Shown: positions 7,001 to 15,860, counted from the first letter of the stretch. The stretch is DNA of 41,826 bases from Nitrospirae bacterium GWB2_47_37 (GCA_001803635.1 MHDU01000060.1:1-41826), one strand, 5' to 3'. Numbers and translations: made by a program. Notes: generated from the sequence alone by a model not told the origin.

Positions 7001-7882
7001 TTATAACAGCCCTGCCCTTTCCATAATTACCGGCACCTTGTCTTCCATGCCGATAGCCATTATATGAACGCCGTCGCATATATTCTCTTCTTTTAACTGT
7101 TTTATATGCCTTGCGGCTATATTCAATCCGGTATCCAGCGCCTTTTCCTTGCCGGCGGCCTTTAATTCATCTATAAGCTCTATTGGCACCCTTATGCCCG
7201 GAACATTGTTGTTTATGAAGTTTGCCATGCCCGCGCTCTTTAAAACAACGATGCCCGCGAGCACCTTCACCGGAAATTTGCGCGCATACTGCATGAACTC
7301 CTTAAACTTATTTATATCATAAATCGCCTGAGTTTGGAAGAACCTTGCTCCGGCCCTCACCTTTTTCTCGAATTTTATGAGCTGCGGCTCCAGCGGATTC
7401 GCCTCCGGCGTTACGACAGCGCCCTGAAAGAAATCCGTAGAACCCTTCATCTCATTTCCGGACATATCCTTGCCGTTATTCAGGGAGTTGACTACGCCGA
7501 GGAGTTGTACGGACTCCAGATCATACACCGGCTTTGCCTGCTTGTGGTCTCCGGCAAGCACATGGTCTCCGGTCATGCAGAGGACATTCTTTATGTTTAA
7601 AATGCTCGCGCCGAGGAGGTCCGATTGCAGGCCTATCCTGTTTCTGTCCCTGCATGTCATCTGGAGTATCGGTTCGACCCCGTGATCGAGGCATATCCTG
7701 CATACGGCCATAGAGCATATGCGCATAACCGCGGATTGGTTGTCGGTAACATTCAATGCATCTACCTTGCCTTTTAAAAGCTCTATGTGATGTATCATCT
7801 CCTTAATGTCTGTGCCTTTGGGCGGCCCGACCTCAGCGGTAACAACGAACTTTCCGGAATTTAATATATCTTTAAAGCTCAT
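7001..7882 (-). CDS. metF: Methylenetetrahydrofolate reductase catalytic subunit (MetF)
   Basis: The 293-residue TIM-barrel protein matches MetF: VTAEVGPPKGTD near the N-terminus, NVTDNQSAVMR, ILQMTCRDRNR and CMTGDH for FAD and folate binding, and ARFFQTQAIYD near residue 185. It reduces 5,10-methylene-THF to 5-methyl-THF with FAD. It overlaps the upstream metV by 4 nt, so the two subunits should be coupled. In acetogens and other Wood-Ljungdahl organisms this MetF-MetV form receives low-potential electrons rather than using NADH alone. The folD gene upstream supplies its substrate. The methyl group may go to the corrinoid Fe-S protein of CODH/ACS (not in this window) or to methionine synthesis. 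Confidence 0.93.
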   Translation of the reverse strand: MSFKDILNSGKFVVTAEVGPPKGTDIKEMIHHIELLKGKVDALNVTDNQSAVMRICSMAVCRICLDHGVEPILQMTCRDRNRIGLQSDLLGASILNIKNVLCMTGDHVLAGDHKQAKPVYDLESVQLLGVVNSLNNGKDMSGNEMKGSTDFFQGAVVTPEANPLEPQLIKFEKKVRAGARFFQTQAIYDINKFKEFMQYARKFPVKVLAGIVVLKSAGMANFINNNVPGIRVPIELIDELKAAGKEKALDTGLNIAARHIKQLKEENICDGVHIMAIGMEDKVPVIMERAGLL

Positions 7883-8556
7883 TTCTTCTCTTCCTCCTTT
7901 TTCTCAGGTCTTGTCGCAAGGGTTCTCGGCTTTATATTCTGTGACCAGTCCTTGGCCTCCAGCACCGTGTCGCAAAATTCCTGAAGCTTGTCGAGCTTTT
8001 TCATCCTCTCGTATATCCTCACCCATGCGCATTTAATGTCAGGGCTTACCTCGCATTTTCCGTCCTTACATCCTCCACAGGGCCCGTTCAGTATTCCCTT
8101 AGGGCATGCGGTAACAGGGCATATGCCACCCGTTTTATCGAGAATACATTTGCCGCACAGAGAGCACCTTTCATCGAACATCTGAAACCTCGTCATATTG
8201 CCGAGGAACAGACTGTCGTTCGTAGGATACACAGGCTTGTCCTCGAATATCTCGACAGCGGCCTGCGTCCCTGCGCCGCATGACATGACGAGTATGCAGT
8301 CGGACTTATCGAGGGCTTCCTTGAAAGGCTTCAACTCGACCTTTGTGCCGAGGACCTGACATCCCGTCTTTGCGACAAAACCGCCGGTAACGTCCTTGCC
8401 CTCCGCCTTTAATGCCTCGGTCAATGCATCTATCGCTTCCTGATTGCCCGTACCGCAAAGGCTCGCGCACTCGGAGCATCCTATAAGAAAAAAGCTCTTA
8501 TAGTTTTTTATGTTCTCCATCAACTCTTGAACTTCACGTTTTTTAGTGATTATCAT
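7879..8556 (-). CDS. metV: MetV, zinc/Fe-S partner of methylenetetrahydrofolate reductase
   Basis: The 225-residue protein belongs to the MTHFR C-terminal (MetV) family. It has an N-terminal CSECASLCGTG motif and GCQVLG, a middle CGAGTQ, then a cysteine-rich tail (CSLCGKC, CPVTACPKG, NGPCGG, KCEVSPD, KCAW) that binds a zinc or Fe-S centre. In acetogens MetV associates with MetF and passes electrons to its flavin. A Lys/Glu-rich C-terminal end is probably disordered. It lies between folD (52 nt upstream) and metF (4-nt overlap), forming a methyl-branch operon. It points to electron delivery to MetF from a ferredoxin-like or hydrogenase/heterodisulfide-like donor, which is not identifiable here. 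Confidence 0.88.
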   Translation of the reverse strand: MIITKKREVQELMENIKNYKSFFLIGCSECASLCGTGNQEAIDALTEALKAEGKDVTGGFVAKTGCQVLGTKVELKPFKEALDKSDCILVMSCGAGTQAAVEIFEDKPVYPTNDSLFLGNMTRFQMFDERCSLCGKCILDKTGGICPVTACPKGILNGPCGGCKDGKCEVSPDIKCAWVRIYERMKKLDKLQEFCDTVLEAKDWSQNIKPRTLATRPEKKEEEKK

Positions 8557-8608
8557 CTTTCCTCCTTTGTATCTATGACAGCCGGCATGGCATTGTATTG
8601 GAGCGGTT

Positions 8609-9517
8609 TCATTTTATCCCTGCATGCAGTTTTGCCGACTTCACCGTATTTTTCATAAGCATCGTAATGGTCATAGGCCCGACTCCTCCGGGAACCGGCG
8701 TGATCGCTCCGGCTATCTCCTTTGCCGCGTCGAAATCCACGTCTCCCTTCAATATAGGCACGGTCTTTCCTGTCTTTTCGCTTATCTTCTCGCCTACGCG
8801 GTTGACTCCCACATCGATGACGCATGCCCCCGGCTTTATCCATTCGGGCTTCACCAGACCGGGAACTCCTGCCGCGACAATAAGAATATCCGCCCGCTTG
8901 CAGTGGGCTTCTAAATTTTTTGTGCCTGTATGCACAATGGTCACCGTGGAATTAGCTCCTCTTCCCTTCTGAAGCATTATATTCGCAATGGGTTTGCCTA
9001 CGATATTGGAACGGCCTACCACCACGACCTCTGCGCCGGATGTATCGAAACCGGAGCGCACGATCAACTCCTGTATGCCCGCAGGCGTGCAGGGAAGGAA
9101 CTTCGCCTCGTTTCCGCCGATCATAAGGCGTCCTACATTTACCGGATGAAATCCGTCCACGTCCTTGTCCGGGTCTATGGCGTTGAGCACCTTTTTCTCG
9201 TCTATGTGTTTCGGCAGCGGAAGCTGGACAAGGATGCCGTGTATCTTCGGGTCATTGTTGTATTTATCTATAAGCTTGAGAAGTTCCGCCTCCGATAAGT
9301 CATCCGGCTGATCGTCCTGAACGGAATAAAAACCGAGTTCGTGCGCCGTCTTCTGCTTGGCGGTAACGTAGCTTACAGATGCCGGATTTTTGCCGACCAG
9401 TATTGTTATAAGTCCCGGAACAACCCCGGACTTCTCCTTCAGTTCGGTCACTTCCTTTTTAAGTTCTTCCCTTATTTGCGCGGCTATTTCGGTACCGCTG
9501 ATGATCTTTGCAGCCAT
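8609..9517 (-). CDS. folD: Bifunctional methylene-THF dehydrogenase / methenyl-THF cyclohydrolase (FolD)
   Basis: The 302-residue protein shows the FolD signatures: YVTAKQKTAHELG with the catalytic Tyr/Lys, LPLPKHID, DPDKDVDGFHPVNVGRL, the Rossmann GRSNIVGKP and a C-terminal PVPGGVGPMTITMLM. It interconverts 5,10-methylene-, 5,10-methenyl- and 10-formyl-THF with NAD(P). Length is as usual for the family. It follows folE by 16 nt and precedes metV and metF, giving three consecutive folate steps in one operon. In a Wood-Ljungdahl organism it serves the methyl branch as well as purine and formyl-Met synthesis. Confidence 0.95.
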   Translation of the reverse strand: MAAKIISGTEIAAQIREELKKEVTELKEKSGVVPGLITILVGKNPASVSYVTAKQKTAHELGFYSVQDDQPDDLSEAELLKLIDKYNNDPKIHGILVQLPLPKHIDEKKVLNAIDPDKDVDGFHPVNVGRLMIGGNEAKFLPCTPAGIQELIVRSGFDTSGAEVVVVGRSNIVGKPIANIMLQKGRGANSTVTIVHTGTKNLEAHCKRADILIVAAGVPGLVKPEWIKPGACVIDVGVNRVGEKISEKTGKTVPILKGDVDFDAAKEIAGAITPVPGGVGPMTITMLMKNTVKSAKLHAGIK

Positions 9518-9533
9518 AAATCCTCCTGATTTT

Positions 9534-10085
9534 TTATTTTATTAAAGAAAGCATTTCCTCTCTTGTGCTCTGTTTACTTCTGAATATTCCCCGCACGGCG
9601 GATGTAGCGGTCCTCGAACCCGGCTTCTTTATGCCCCTCATGCTCATGCAAAGATGCTCCGCGTCTATGACTACCATGCAACCCCTCGGTTTAATCCTGT
9701 CCATTATCATATCGGCCAGTTGGGACGTCAATCTCTCCTGAACCTGCGGCCTCTTAGCGAGATGCTCCAATGCCTTGGCAAGCTCGCTCAACCCCACTAT
9801 GCTGCCGGATGGTATATAAGCTATATGAGCCCTTCCGATGAAAGGCAAAAGATGATGCTCGCATACCGAATAAAATGGAATATCTTTTAATAACACCATC
9901 TCATCGTGGCTTTCGCCTTCTATAGGCTTAAGCAGGTCTTCACCCGGCGTTTCGAGACCTGCGAATATCTCGGCAAACATCTCCGCAACGCGCTTGGGAG
10001 TGTCTTTCAATCCCGGACGCTGTTTATCCTCGCCTATTCCGTCGAGTATAAGCCTTACGCCTTCCTCTATCTTTTTCTTGTCCAT
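9534..10085 (-). CDS. folE: GTP cyclohydrolase I
   Basis: This 183-residue protein carries the FolE motifs: [15 protein letters not shown], the zinc Cys/His in [30 protein letters not shown], and the second zinc Cys in [11 protein letters not shown]. It converts GTP to 7,8-dihydroneopterin triphosphate, the first committed step to folate. An AGGAGT site precedes the ATG. It is the first gene after the strong terminator at 10121-10163, so it probably starts a transcript running folE-folD-metV-metF(-pilC), although I could not assign a convincing promoter in the 35 nt available. Co-localisation with C1-folate enzymes links cofactor supply with use. Confidence 0.95.
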   Translation of the reverse strand: MDKKKIEEGVRLILDGIGEDKQRPGLKDTPKRVAEMFAEIFAGLETPGEDLLKPIEGESHDEMVLLKDIPFYSVCEHHLLPFIGRAHIAYIPSGSIVGLSELAKALEHLAKRPQVQERLTSQLADMIMDRIKPRGCMVVIDAEHLCMSMRGIKKPGSRTATSAVRGIFRSKQSTREEMLSLIK

Positions 10086-10120
10086 ATCACTCCTATAATC
10101 TCTAATGAGACATTTAAAAG

Positions 10121-10163
10121 ATATAGTGCGGGTCTGTTCCGTTGAAACAGACCCGCACTATAT
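10121..10163 (-). terminator. Strong intrinsic terminator after the cyclo-ligase gene
   Basis: An 18-bp perfect stem (10121-10138 with 10146-10163) with a 7-nt loop is followed on the minus strand by CTTTT. The stem overlaps the cyclo-ligase stop codon at 10158-10160. It should separate the cooC transcript from the folE transcript. Confidence 0.8.
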
Positions 10164-10736
10164 AATCTCTGAGCAATCTATAATCCTCTTGTCGGTTATT
10201 ATCTTATCCATCTTTATATCGTACGTTTCCGAAGGGATGTCTTCTACAATCTGCTCCTCATAAGCCGGCGCAATCTTTGCCTTCGCCACCTGAGCCAGTA
10301 GTTTATCATAAAAGCCTTTCCCGTATCCCAGCCTGTTGCAATGCCCGTCAAATGCGACTCCGGGAACGATGATCAAATCCATCTCTTCCGCATGCATCCT
10401 TCTGTCTTCAGGCACTTGCGGTTCCGGTATTCCCATATATCCCGCAGCAACTTCATTCATGTCTTCCATACGATAAAGCGCCAATCGGCCGTTATCATTA
10501 TCAACCTTCGGAAGAGCAATAACTTTGCCGGAATCAAGGCAATATTTTAACAAATCGAGCGTGTCTACTTCGCTATTGAAAGATGCATATAAGAGAATTT
10601 TATGGGCTGCCCTGAACTCCGGGAGCGCGAGGATTTTTTCTTTAATCTTCAGGTCTTTGACCTTTCTGATTTCGACGCTTAGGGCATCGCGCCGGTTATG
10701 AACAATCTTTCTTATGGAAGCCTTATCTGCGGGCAA
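10158..10736 (-). CDS. 5-formyltetrahydrofolate cyclo-ligase
   Basis: This 192-residue protein matches the MTHFS family: a basic N-terminal helix (IRKIVHNRRDAL), ILLYASFNSEVDT, and the ATP-binding signature GVAFDGHCNRLGYGKGFYDKLL near residue 130. It uses ATP to convert 5-formyl-THF to 5,10-methenyl-THF, rescuing a folate storage form and feeding FolD. Translation begins at TTG (10736), preceded by GAGGTGA; no ATG fits better. It starts 9 nt after the cooC stop, so both share a transcript. Placing it with cooC ties C1-folate salvage to CODH maturation in the same neighbourhood. Confidence 0.92.
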   Translation of the reverse strand: MPADKASIRKIVHNRRDALSVEIRKVKDLKIKEKILALPEFRAAHKILLYASFNSEVDTLDLLKYCLDSGKVIALPKVDNDNGRLALYRMEDMNEVAAGYMGIPEPQVPEDRRMHAEEMDLIIVPGVAFDGHCNRLGYGKGFYDKLLAQVAKAKIAPAYEEQIVEDIPSETYDIKMDKIITDKRIIDCSEII

Positions 10737-10745
10737 TCCTTCACC

Positions 10746-11528
10746 TCACGATTTTTCAATCATGCTTTCGAGTTTTCCCTTTATTCCGCTTATCTCTTTT
10801 ACGACTTCCGCTGCCGCATGAAACGGCGAATCGCCCCTGACATCCGCATCCATTACCGATTGGTCGAATCTTATCGCGCCGAGGAGTTCCATGCCTTTGA
10901 TATGTTCTTTCAAAAAAGATATATCGTCGTCGTTCCTTACCTTATTCGCAACTACAAATACGTGCTTTACGCCGAGCCCCTGCGCCATCTCCTTCACAGT
11001 GTTTGCCGTCTGGATGCTCCGCTGTCCCGGCTCCACCACGACTATAAAGGCATCCACCGCTTCCGCGGTTCCCCTTGTAAGATGCTCTATTCCCGCCTCC
11101 ATATCCACGATAACGACTTCGTCCCTTTCCACAACGAGGTGTTTCAGCAGTCTCCTGAGAAGGACGTTTTCCGGGCAATAACATCCGGATGCCGCTGCCT
11201 TTGATTTCCCCGTCACAAGAAGGGTAATACCGTCGAATTTATATCCTATTTCTTCAGGCAGGTCGTCCACTCTCGGATTTAACTTGAATATTCCCCCCAT
11301 GCTTCCCGGCTTCGCGCCCATTCTTTCTTCTATAAGTTCGAGCATGTCGGCAATCGGCCTTACTCTCTCAATCTCGGAAGGCTTAATTCCGAGCGCCTGA
11401 GCAAGGTTCGCGTCAGGGTCGGCGTCTACGGCTATAACCCTTTTGCCCTCGCGGGCGAACAGGTGAGACAATACCGCCGAAAGGGTCGTCTTTCCGACCC
11501 CGCCTTTGCCTGTAACCGCTATTTTCAT
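10746..11528 (-). CDS. cooC: CooC-type carbon monoxide dehydrogenase maturation ATPase
   Basis: The 260-residue MinD/ParA-like P-loop protein starts MKIAVTGKGGVGKTTL (deviant Walker A) and has the switch DADPDANLAQALG, a Walker B VIVDMEAGIEHLTRG, and the CooC-specific GCYCPEN with a CXC metal-binding pair near residue 137. CooC dimers bind nickel and ATP and help insert Ni into the C-cluster of CODH. It therefore implies a Ni-CODH or CODH/ACS elsewhere in this genome; none is in the window. It is divergent from argD. A TGTTATAAT extended -10 places its transcript start about 2 nt before the ATG and no Shine-Dalgarno is present. Confidence 0.93.
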   Translation of the reverse strand: MKIAVTGKGGVGKTTLSAVLSHLFAREGKRVIAVDADPDANLAQALGIKPSEIERVRPIADMLELIEERMGAKPGSMGGIFKLNPRVDDLPEEIGYKFDGITLLVTGKSKAAASGCYCPENVLLRRLLKHLVVERDEVVIVDMEAGIEHLTRGTAEAVDAFIVVVEPGQRSIQTANTVKEMAQGLGVKHVFVVANKVRNDDDISFLKEHIKGMELLGAIRFDQSVMDADVRGDSPFHAAAEVVKEISGIKGKLESMIEKS

Positions 11529-11536
11529 GGTCTGAA

Positions 11537-11545
11537 ATTATAACA
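11537..11545 (-). promoter_or_regulatory. Extended -10 promoter of cooC
   Basis: On the minus strand TGTTATAAT (TGn plus perfect TATAAT) ends 8 nt before the cooC ATG at 11528. Start should fall at about 11530, giving a near-leaderless transcript. No good -35 box is seen. Confidence 0.6.
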
Positions 11546-11574
11546 TATCCGCCGTTTTGCGGCATCTAATCCCT

Positions 11575-11603
11575 TTCACCTGCTTCGCCTTTTATGTTAT
11601 CAT
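11575..11603 (+). promoter_or_regulatory. argD promoter
   Basis: TTCACC (11575-11580) and TATCAT (11598-11603), with TG one nt upstream of the -10, are spaced 17 bp. The expected start coincides with the ATG at 11609. Confidence 0.55.
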
Positions 11604-11608
11604 TTCCT

Positions 11609-12829
11609 ATGGAAATCAAGAAAATCCTTACTAAGGAAAATATCTCAAAGGACCTCGAAGACGCTGACCGTTACCTGATGCATACATACAGCCGCCAGCC
11701 GGTAATACTCAGAAAAGGCCGGGGCATGAAGGTATGGGGAACCGACGGCAAGGAATATCTTGATTTTGTAGGCGGCATCGCTGTAAATGTGCTCGGGCAC
11801 TGCCATCCTAAGGTCGTTATAGCCATACAAAAACAGGCGCAGCGGCTGCTCCATGTATCCAACCTTTATTACATAGAACCTCAGATAAAGCTCGCGAAAC
11901 TCCTGTGCGCCCATTCCTTTGCGGACAAGGCATTTTTCTGCAATTCAGGAGCCGAAGCGAATGAGGCCGCTATAAAGCTCGCCCGGAAATACGCGAAGGA
12001 GCATTCCGGGCAGGAAAAGTTCGAGATCATCACAGCGTTGAATTCATTTCACGGAAGGACCCTCGCGACCGTTACCGCTACCGGGCAGGAAAAATTCCAA
12101 AAGGGATTCGAGCCGCTTATGCCGGGATTCAAATATGTCCCGTTCAATGACGTCAATGCGCTGAGATCCGCAATAAGCCGGAATACCTGCGCTGTTATGC
12201 TCGAACCCATTCAGGCGGAAGGCGGCGTAATAATCCCTTCGGAGAACTACCTCAAAGAGGTCAGAAAACTGTGCGACGAAAACGGACTATTATTGATACT
12301 CGACGAAGTCCAGACAGGCATGGGACGGACGGGAAAGCTCTTCGCATATGAGCATTACGGCATAACACCCGATATAATGACCCTCGCAAAAGGGCTCGGC
12401 GGCGGCGTGCCCATAGGCGCAGCTCTCGCGACCGAAAGGGTCGCTGCATCGTTTCAACCCGGAAGCCACGCGTCCACCTTCGGGGGGAATCCGCTCGTCT
12501 GCGCTGCGGCAATAGCGACATTGGAAACTATCCTCGAAGACGGATTGCTCATAGAACACTGCGCCAGAATGGGAAAATATCTCATCAACCGCCTGGAGCA
12601 ATTAAGGGAGGATTATCACGATACGATTGCTGACATCCGCGGCAAAGGGCTGCTTGTAGGTCTGGAGATCAATAAGGACGGGGCCCCAATAGTCAAGGCA
12701 TGCCTCGAAAAAGGCCTGCTTATAAACTGCACCGCGGGCAATGTGCTCAGGTTCGCGCCGCCTTTGATCGTAGAGAAAAAAGAGATAGACCACATGGTCG
12801 ATGTGCTTGAGGAGGTGCTCGGCAGATGA
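11609..12829 (+). CDS. argD: Acetylornithine aminotransferase (class III PLP enzyme)
   Basis: The protein is a class III aminotransferase. It has DFVGGIAVNVLGHCHP near the N-terminus, FFCNSGAEANEAAIKLARK for phosphate binding, a FHGRTL motif, LILDEVQTGMGRTG with the PLP-ring Asp, and the Schiff-base Lys in TLAKGLGGGVPIGA. STFGGNPL precedes the C-terminal domain. It makes N-acetylornithine from N-acetylglutamate semialdehyde in arginine synthesis; the next gene, argF, overlaps it by 4 nt and supports argD over other class III enzymes. I chose ATG 11609 (MEIKKIL) over an ATG at 11594, which lies within the promoter -10 region. No Shine-Dalgarno is present, so it is probably leaderless. Confidence 0.92.
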   Translation: MEIKKILTKENISKDLEDADRYLMHTYSRQPVILRKGRGMKVWGTDGKEYLDFVGGIAVNVLGHCHPKVVIAIQKQAQRLLHVSNLYYIEPQIKLAKLLCAHSFADKAFFCNSGAEANEAAIKLARKYAKEHSGQEKFEIITALNSFHGRTLATVTATGQEKFQKGFEPLMPGFKYVPFNDVNALRSAISRNTCAVMLEPIQAEGGVIIPSENYLKEVRKLCDENGLLLILDEVQTGMGRTGKLFAYEHYGITPDIMTLAKGLGGGVPIGAALATERVAASFQPGSHASTFGGNPLVCAAAIATLETILEDGLLIEHCARMGKYLINRLEQLREDYHDTIADIRGKGLLVGLEINKDGAPIVKACLEKGLLINCTAGNVLRFAPPLIVEKKEIDHMVDVLEEVLGR

Positions 12830-13749
12830 GTTCTAAAAGGGATTTTCTTACTATATGGGATTTGACCGCCGGCGAAATAGAATGCCTGCTGAAAAGGGCG
12901 ATAGAATTGAAATCCGGCTCCGATAAAAATAATTGCCCGCTTATCGGCAAGAGCATAGGCATTTTTTTCGAAAAACCGTCCACGAGGACGCGGGTGTCTT
13001 TCGAGGCGGGAATATACCAACTCGGCGGGCAGTCTATTTATCTTAATCCGAGAGAGCTACAGTTAGGACGGGGAGAGACCATAGCCGATACTGCAAGGGT
13101 CTTATCCAGATATTTAAGCGGCATGGTTCTGAGAACTTATTCTCACGCCTCCGCCGAGGAGTTCGCCTCGCACGCTACGGTGCCTGTAATAAACGGGCTT
13201 TCCGATCTACACCATCCGTGTCAGGCCCTTGCCGACCTCATGACCATCCTCGAAAAAAAGGGACGAATTAGCGGCATCCGCCTTGCGTATATCGGCGACG
13301 GCAATAATGTAGCCAATTCATTGATAGAAGCCGCAGCGCGGACAGGAATAAGCCTCACCGTCGCATGCCCGGAAGGGTACGAGCCGGATCCGGATATTAT
13401 CGAAAGGGCCCGGAACGCTATGGCTAAAGACTCAAAAGGAGAGCTAATCATTCTCAGAAATCCGAAAGAGGCCGCAGGAAGGGCGGATGTGATTTATACG
13501 GACGTATGGGTAAGCATGGGACAGGAAGATAAGGCTGAAAAGAAAAAGACGAAATTAAGGGATTATCAGATAAACGGACAGTTGCTGCAATGCGCTAAAA
13601 ACGACGCGATAGTGCTTCACTGCCTTCCGGCGCACAGGGGCGAAGAGATAACCGATGAAGTAATGGACGGCCCGAACAGCGCGGTATTCGATCAGGCGGA
13701 AAACAGGCTTCATACGGAAAAAGCGCTTTTAGAGTTCCTTATAAGGTAA
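12826..13749 (+). CDS. argF: Ornithine carbamoyltransferase
   Basis: The 307-residue protein has the carbamoyl-phosphate loop EKPSTRTRVSFE, the HPCQALADLMT motif, a Rossmann-like YIGDGNNVANSL for ornithine domain folding, DVWVSMGQE (SMG loop) and HCLPAHRGEEIT with the catalytic Cys. It condenses carbamoyl phosphate and ornithine to citrulline in the cytoplasm. The start overlaps the argD stop (ATGA), so translation is coupled. Its 3' end overlaps the 3' end of the convergent heme-site kinase gene by 21 bp. Confidence 0.96.
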   Translation: MSSKRDFLTIWDLTAGEIECLLKRAIELKSGSDKNNCPLIGKSIGIFFEKPSTRTRVSFEAGIYQLGGQSIYLNPRELQLGRGETIADTARVLSRYLSGMVLRTYSHASAEEFASHATVPVINGLSDLHHPCQALADLMTILEKKGRISGIRLAYIGDGNNVANSLIEAAARTGISLTVACPEGYEPDPDIIERARNAMAKDSKGELIILRNPKEAAGRADVIYTDVWVSMGQEDKAEKKKTKLRDYQINGQLLQCAKNDAIVLHCLPAHRGEEITDEVMDGPNSAVFDQAENRLHTEKALLEFLIR

Positions 13750-15339
13750 TTCTATTATAAATGCGGCGCCTTCGCCTTCCCTGCTTTTAACTCTTATATC
13801 TCCGCCGTGCGCCTTAATTATGTTATAGCAAATGCTCAAGCCGAGACCGGTTCCTTTTTCAAACCTCTTTGTTGTAAAAAACGGCTCGAATATTCTGTTT
13901 ACAACATCGCGAGGAATACCCGGCCCGTTATCCGAAACCTCGATAATAAGACGGTTGTCATCCCTTCCCGCCTTTACGGTTATCCTGTCTCCCTTGCCTG
14001 AATCCCTTACTGCATGGATCGCATTCGTCATAAGGTTCAGCAGCACGCGCTCCATCTGTGCGGCATCGAGCGGAAACGTCATGCCGGAAGGAACATCCTC
14101 CGAAATATTTATTTTGGAGGCGGCAAACGCCTCCGCCAGAAAATCTATGACCTCATGGATCATGCCTTTTATGTCGGCATCGGTTTTTTCGAGAACCGGC
14201 GTCTTAGAAAACAAAAGCAGATCGCGCACTATATTGGAAGTGCGCGCCGCGGATTTATATATCTTCTCGACCATCTGCCTGACCGTATCGTCCGTAGTGG
14301 TTTTCAGCAGGAATTCGCTGTATCCGCTTATGCTCGTAAGGGGGTTGTTCAGCTCATGCGCTATTGCCGCGGTCACCTGTCCGAGAGCCGCCAGCTTTTC
14401 GGATTGGATAAGCCTTAGTTCCATATCCTTATCGGATGTTACATCCCTTACCACTAAGACGCATCCTTTGTCTTCCTTCCCATTCAGCATCTTAAACGAT
14501 CTGACTACGAAAACCCTTCCGTCGCATGAGACCTCTTTCTTAAAGCCCGATTCACATTCGCCTTTACAGGAACTTATCATTAACTCCTTTGCCGCTTCGT
14601 ATATCGGAGCGCCCAGTGCGGATTCTCCGCAATAATCCTTTGCCTGCCTGTTCATCAGCAGTATACGGCAGTTTTTATCGATAATGAATACCATATCCTG
14701 CATGGAGTCGAATGTATGCTGCCACTGCCCTGCCCAGTCATTGAGAATCCTTTCCCTCTCCCTTACGTCGGATTCGAGCTTCGAGACCCTCTTCATCGCG
14801 ATAAATGAAAAACCTAAAAACAGGAAAAATCCGGAGACAGTAGTGAAAACGCCGGCATTCTTGACCATAAGAAGTTCCTGCGTCAAATATTCCGTTCGCG
14901 TATCGGCCAATTTTTTGGCCTTTATGTATGCGCTTTCGGCAAAGGGAACAATCTGCTTTACGGCGACAAAAACCTTCTCACGGCTATAATAAGAGTCATC
15001 TTGTCTTATTTCACCCGCAAATTTATCCACCCGTTTTTCCATATCGCCTATTTGCATTGTTATCTCAGGGGAATGATGGCATCCCCAGCATTCGGCGATA
15101 ATGGCGCGGGTCTTCGATTTTAATGCCGTTATTTGAGACCCCTGACTCCTGTCGATAACCGCGTCCCTTAACTCATGTATCGCATCCCTGAGTTCAAGGC
15201 GCTTGACAAGGCTCTTCTGGGCCTCTGTCAGCGATTCGACTTTTTCTTTTGCCGCAAAAAGCCGGGCCCCCATGAACATTATGCCTACAGTGGTTATGAC
15301 AAGAAAAAAGCTTAGAATTATGACAAAAATTCTTCTCAT
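13729..15339 (-). CDS. Membrane sensor histidine kinase with a periplasmic CXXCH heme-binding site and a PAS domain
   Basis: This 536-residue kinase has TM1 at about 5-27, a helical periplasmic region, and TM2 at about 163-184. The motif CWGCH at residues 84-88, in the periplasmic part, is a consensus covalent c-heme site. A PAS domain follows (DSMQDMVFIIDKNCRIL), then HisKA (AHELNNPLTS) and HATPase (N-box [28 protein letters not shown]). The family would autophosphorylate on His in the cytoplasm. A heme outside the membrane suggests sensing of redox state or a gas such as NO, O2 or CO, but this is inference. No response regulator is adjacent. Two other kinases in the window also carry one CXXCH in the sensor part. 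Confidence 0.88.
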   Translation of the reverse strand: MRRIFVIILSFFLVITTVGIMFMGARLFAAKEKVESLTEAQKSLVKRLELRDAIHELRDAVIDRSQGSQITALKSKTRAIIAECWGCHHSPEITMQIGDMEKRVDKFAGEIRQDDSYYSREKVFVAVKQIVPFAESAYIKAKKLADTRTEYLTQELLMVKNAGVFTTVSGFFLFLGFSFIAMKRVSKLESDVRERERILNDWAGQWQHTFDSMQDMVFIIDKNCRILLMNRQAKDYCGESALGAPIYEAAKELMISSCKGECESGFKKEVSCDGRVFVVRSFKMLNGKEDKGCVLVVRDVTSDKDMELRLIQSEKLAALGQVTAAIAHELNNPLTSISGYSEFLLKTTTDDTVRQMVEKIYKSAARTSNIVRDLLLFSKTPVLEKTDADIKGMIHEVIDFLAEAFAASKINISEDVPSGMTFPLDAAQMERVLLNLMTNAIHAVRDSGKGDRITVKAGRDDNRLIIEVSDNGPGIPRDVVNRIFEPFFTTKRFEKGTGLGLSICYNIIKAHGGDIRVKSREGEGAAFIIELPYKEL

Positions 15340-15401
15340 TTATGCGCTCTCTTGCTTATTTGATTCTTACATGGTCCTATGCTAATATGAATACAATATG
15401 A

Positions 15402-15453
15402 ATTATATCATAAATTCATAAAAATTTCATAATTGTAAATTATTATATACAAT
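15402..15453. promoter_or_regulatory. AT-rich divergent promoter region
   Basis: Between the heme-site kinase and the XRE gene lies a very AT-rich stretch. The minus strand has a perfect TATAAT (15402-15407) with ATGAAA 17 bp upstream. The plus strand has TTTCAT (15425-15430) and TACAAT (15448-15453) 17 bp apart. Several short inverted ATGAAT-like repeats lie between them. The assignments are weak. Confidence 0.35.
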
Positions 15454-15491
15454 AAAGAAATACAACGACAAATAAAAGGGGAGAGAGTATT

Positions 15492-15860
15492 ATGGACTAC
15501 AAAACGAGGATAAAAATAATCAAGGGCAGCCGCACACTAAACGATTTTTCAAAACTGCTGGATATTCCGATAACGACCCTTCATACCTATCTCAACGGCC
15601 GCGAGCCGTCGGTCGGTTTCGTAAAAAAAGTACATGAAAAACTGAACGTCAATCCGGAATGGATCATCACCGGAAGGGGTCAGATTTATAAAGACGAAAT
15701 ATTCTGCGACGACGAGAACGCCGTGGAGAACATAATAGATTTCTTGAAAATTTCATGGCCGGCATGGACCGAAAAAGAGCGATGCTGGTTCGAAACGCAC
15801 TTCAGGCGGAATTTCCCCGAATTCGAGACATGGCTGATGGGCGGTCAGGGCGCAAAATAA
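15492..15860 (+). CDS. Small XRE/CI-type helix-turn-helix protein
   Basis: The 122-residue protein starts MDYKTRIKIIKGSRTLNDFS and has a five-helix DNA-binding fold (residues ~5-60): LNDFSKLLDIPITTLHTYLNGRE is a clear HTH, and NPEWIITGRG is the usual end of the CI-like domain. The rest, about residues 70-122, is acidic then aromatic-rich (ISWPAWTEKERCWFETHF) and may be an oligomerisation or protein-binding part; I do not recognise it. A GGGGAGAG ribosome site precedes the ATG. It is divergent from the heme-site kinase and stands before rpiB, so it may be a local repressor of either. The target is unknown. Confidence 0.75.
   Translation: MDYKTRIKIIKGSRTLNDFSKLLDIPITTLHTYLNGREPSVGFVKKVHEKLNVNPEWIITGRGQIYKDEIFCDDENAVENIIDFLKISWPAWTEKERCWFETHFRRNFPEFETWLMGGQGAK

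Noticed and set aside
13832-14635. Long plus-strand open frame (267 codons) inside the kinase gene
   Set aside because: It lies opposite a complete kinase with all motifs, is Ser/Ile-rich, and has no recognisable domain.
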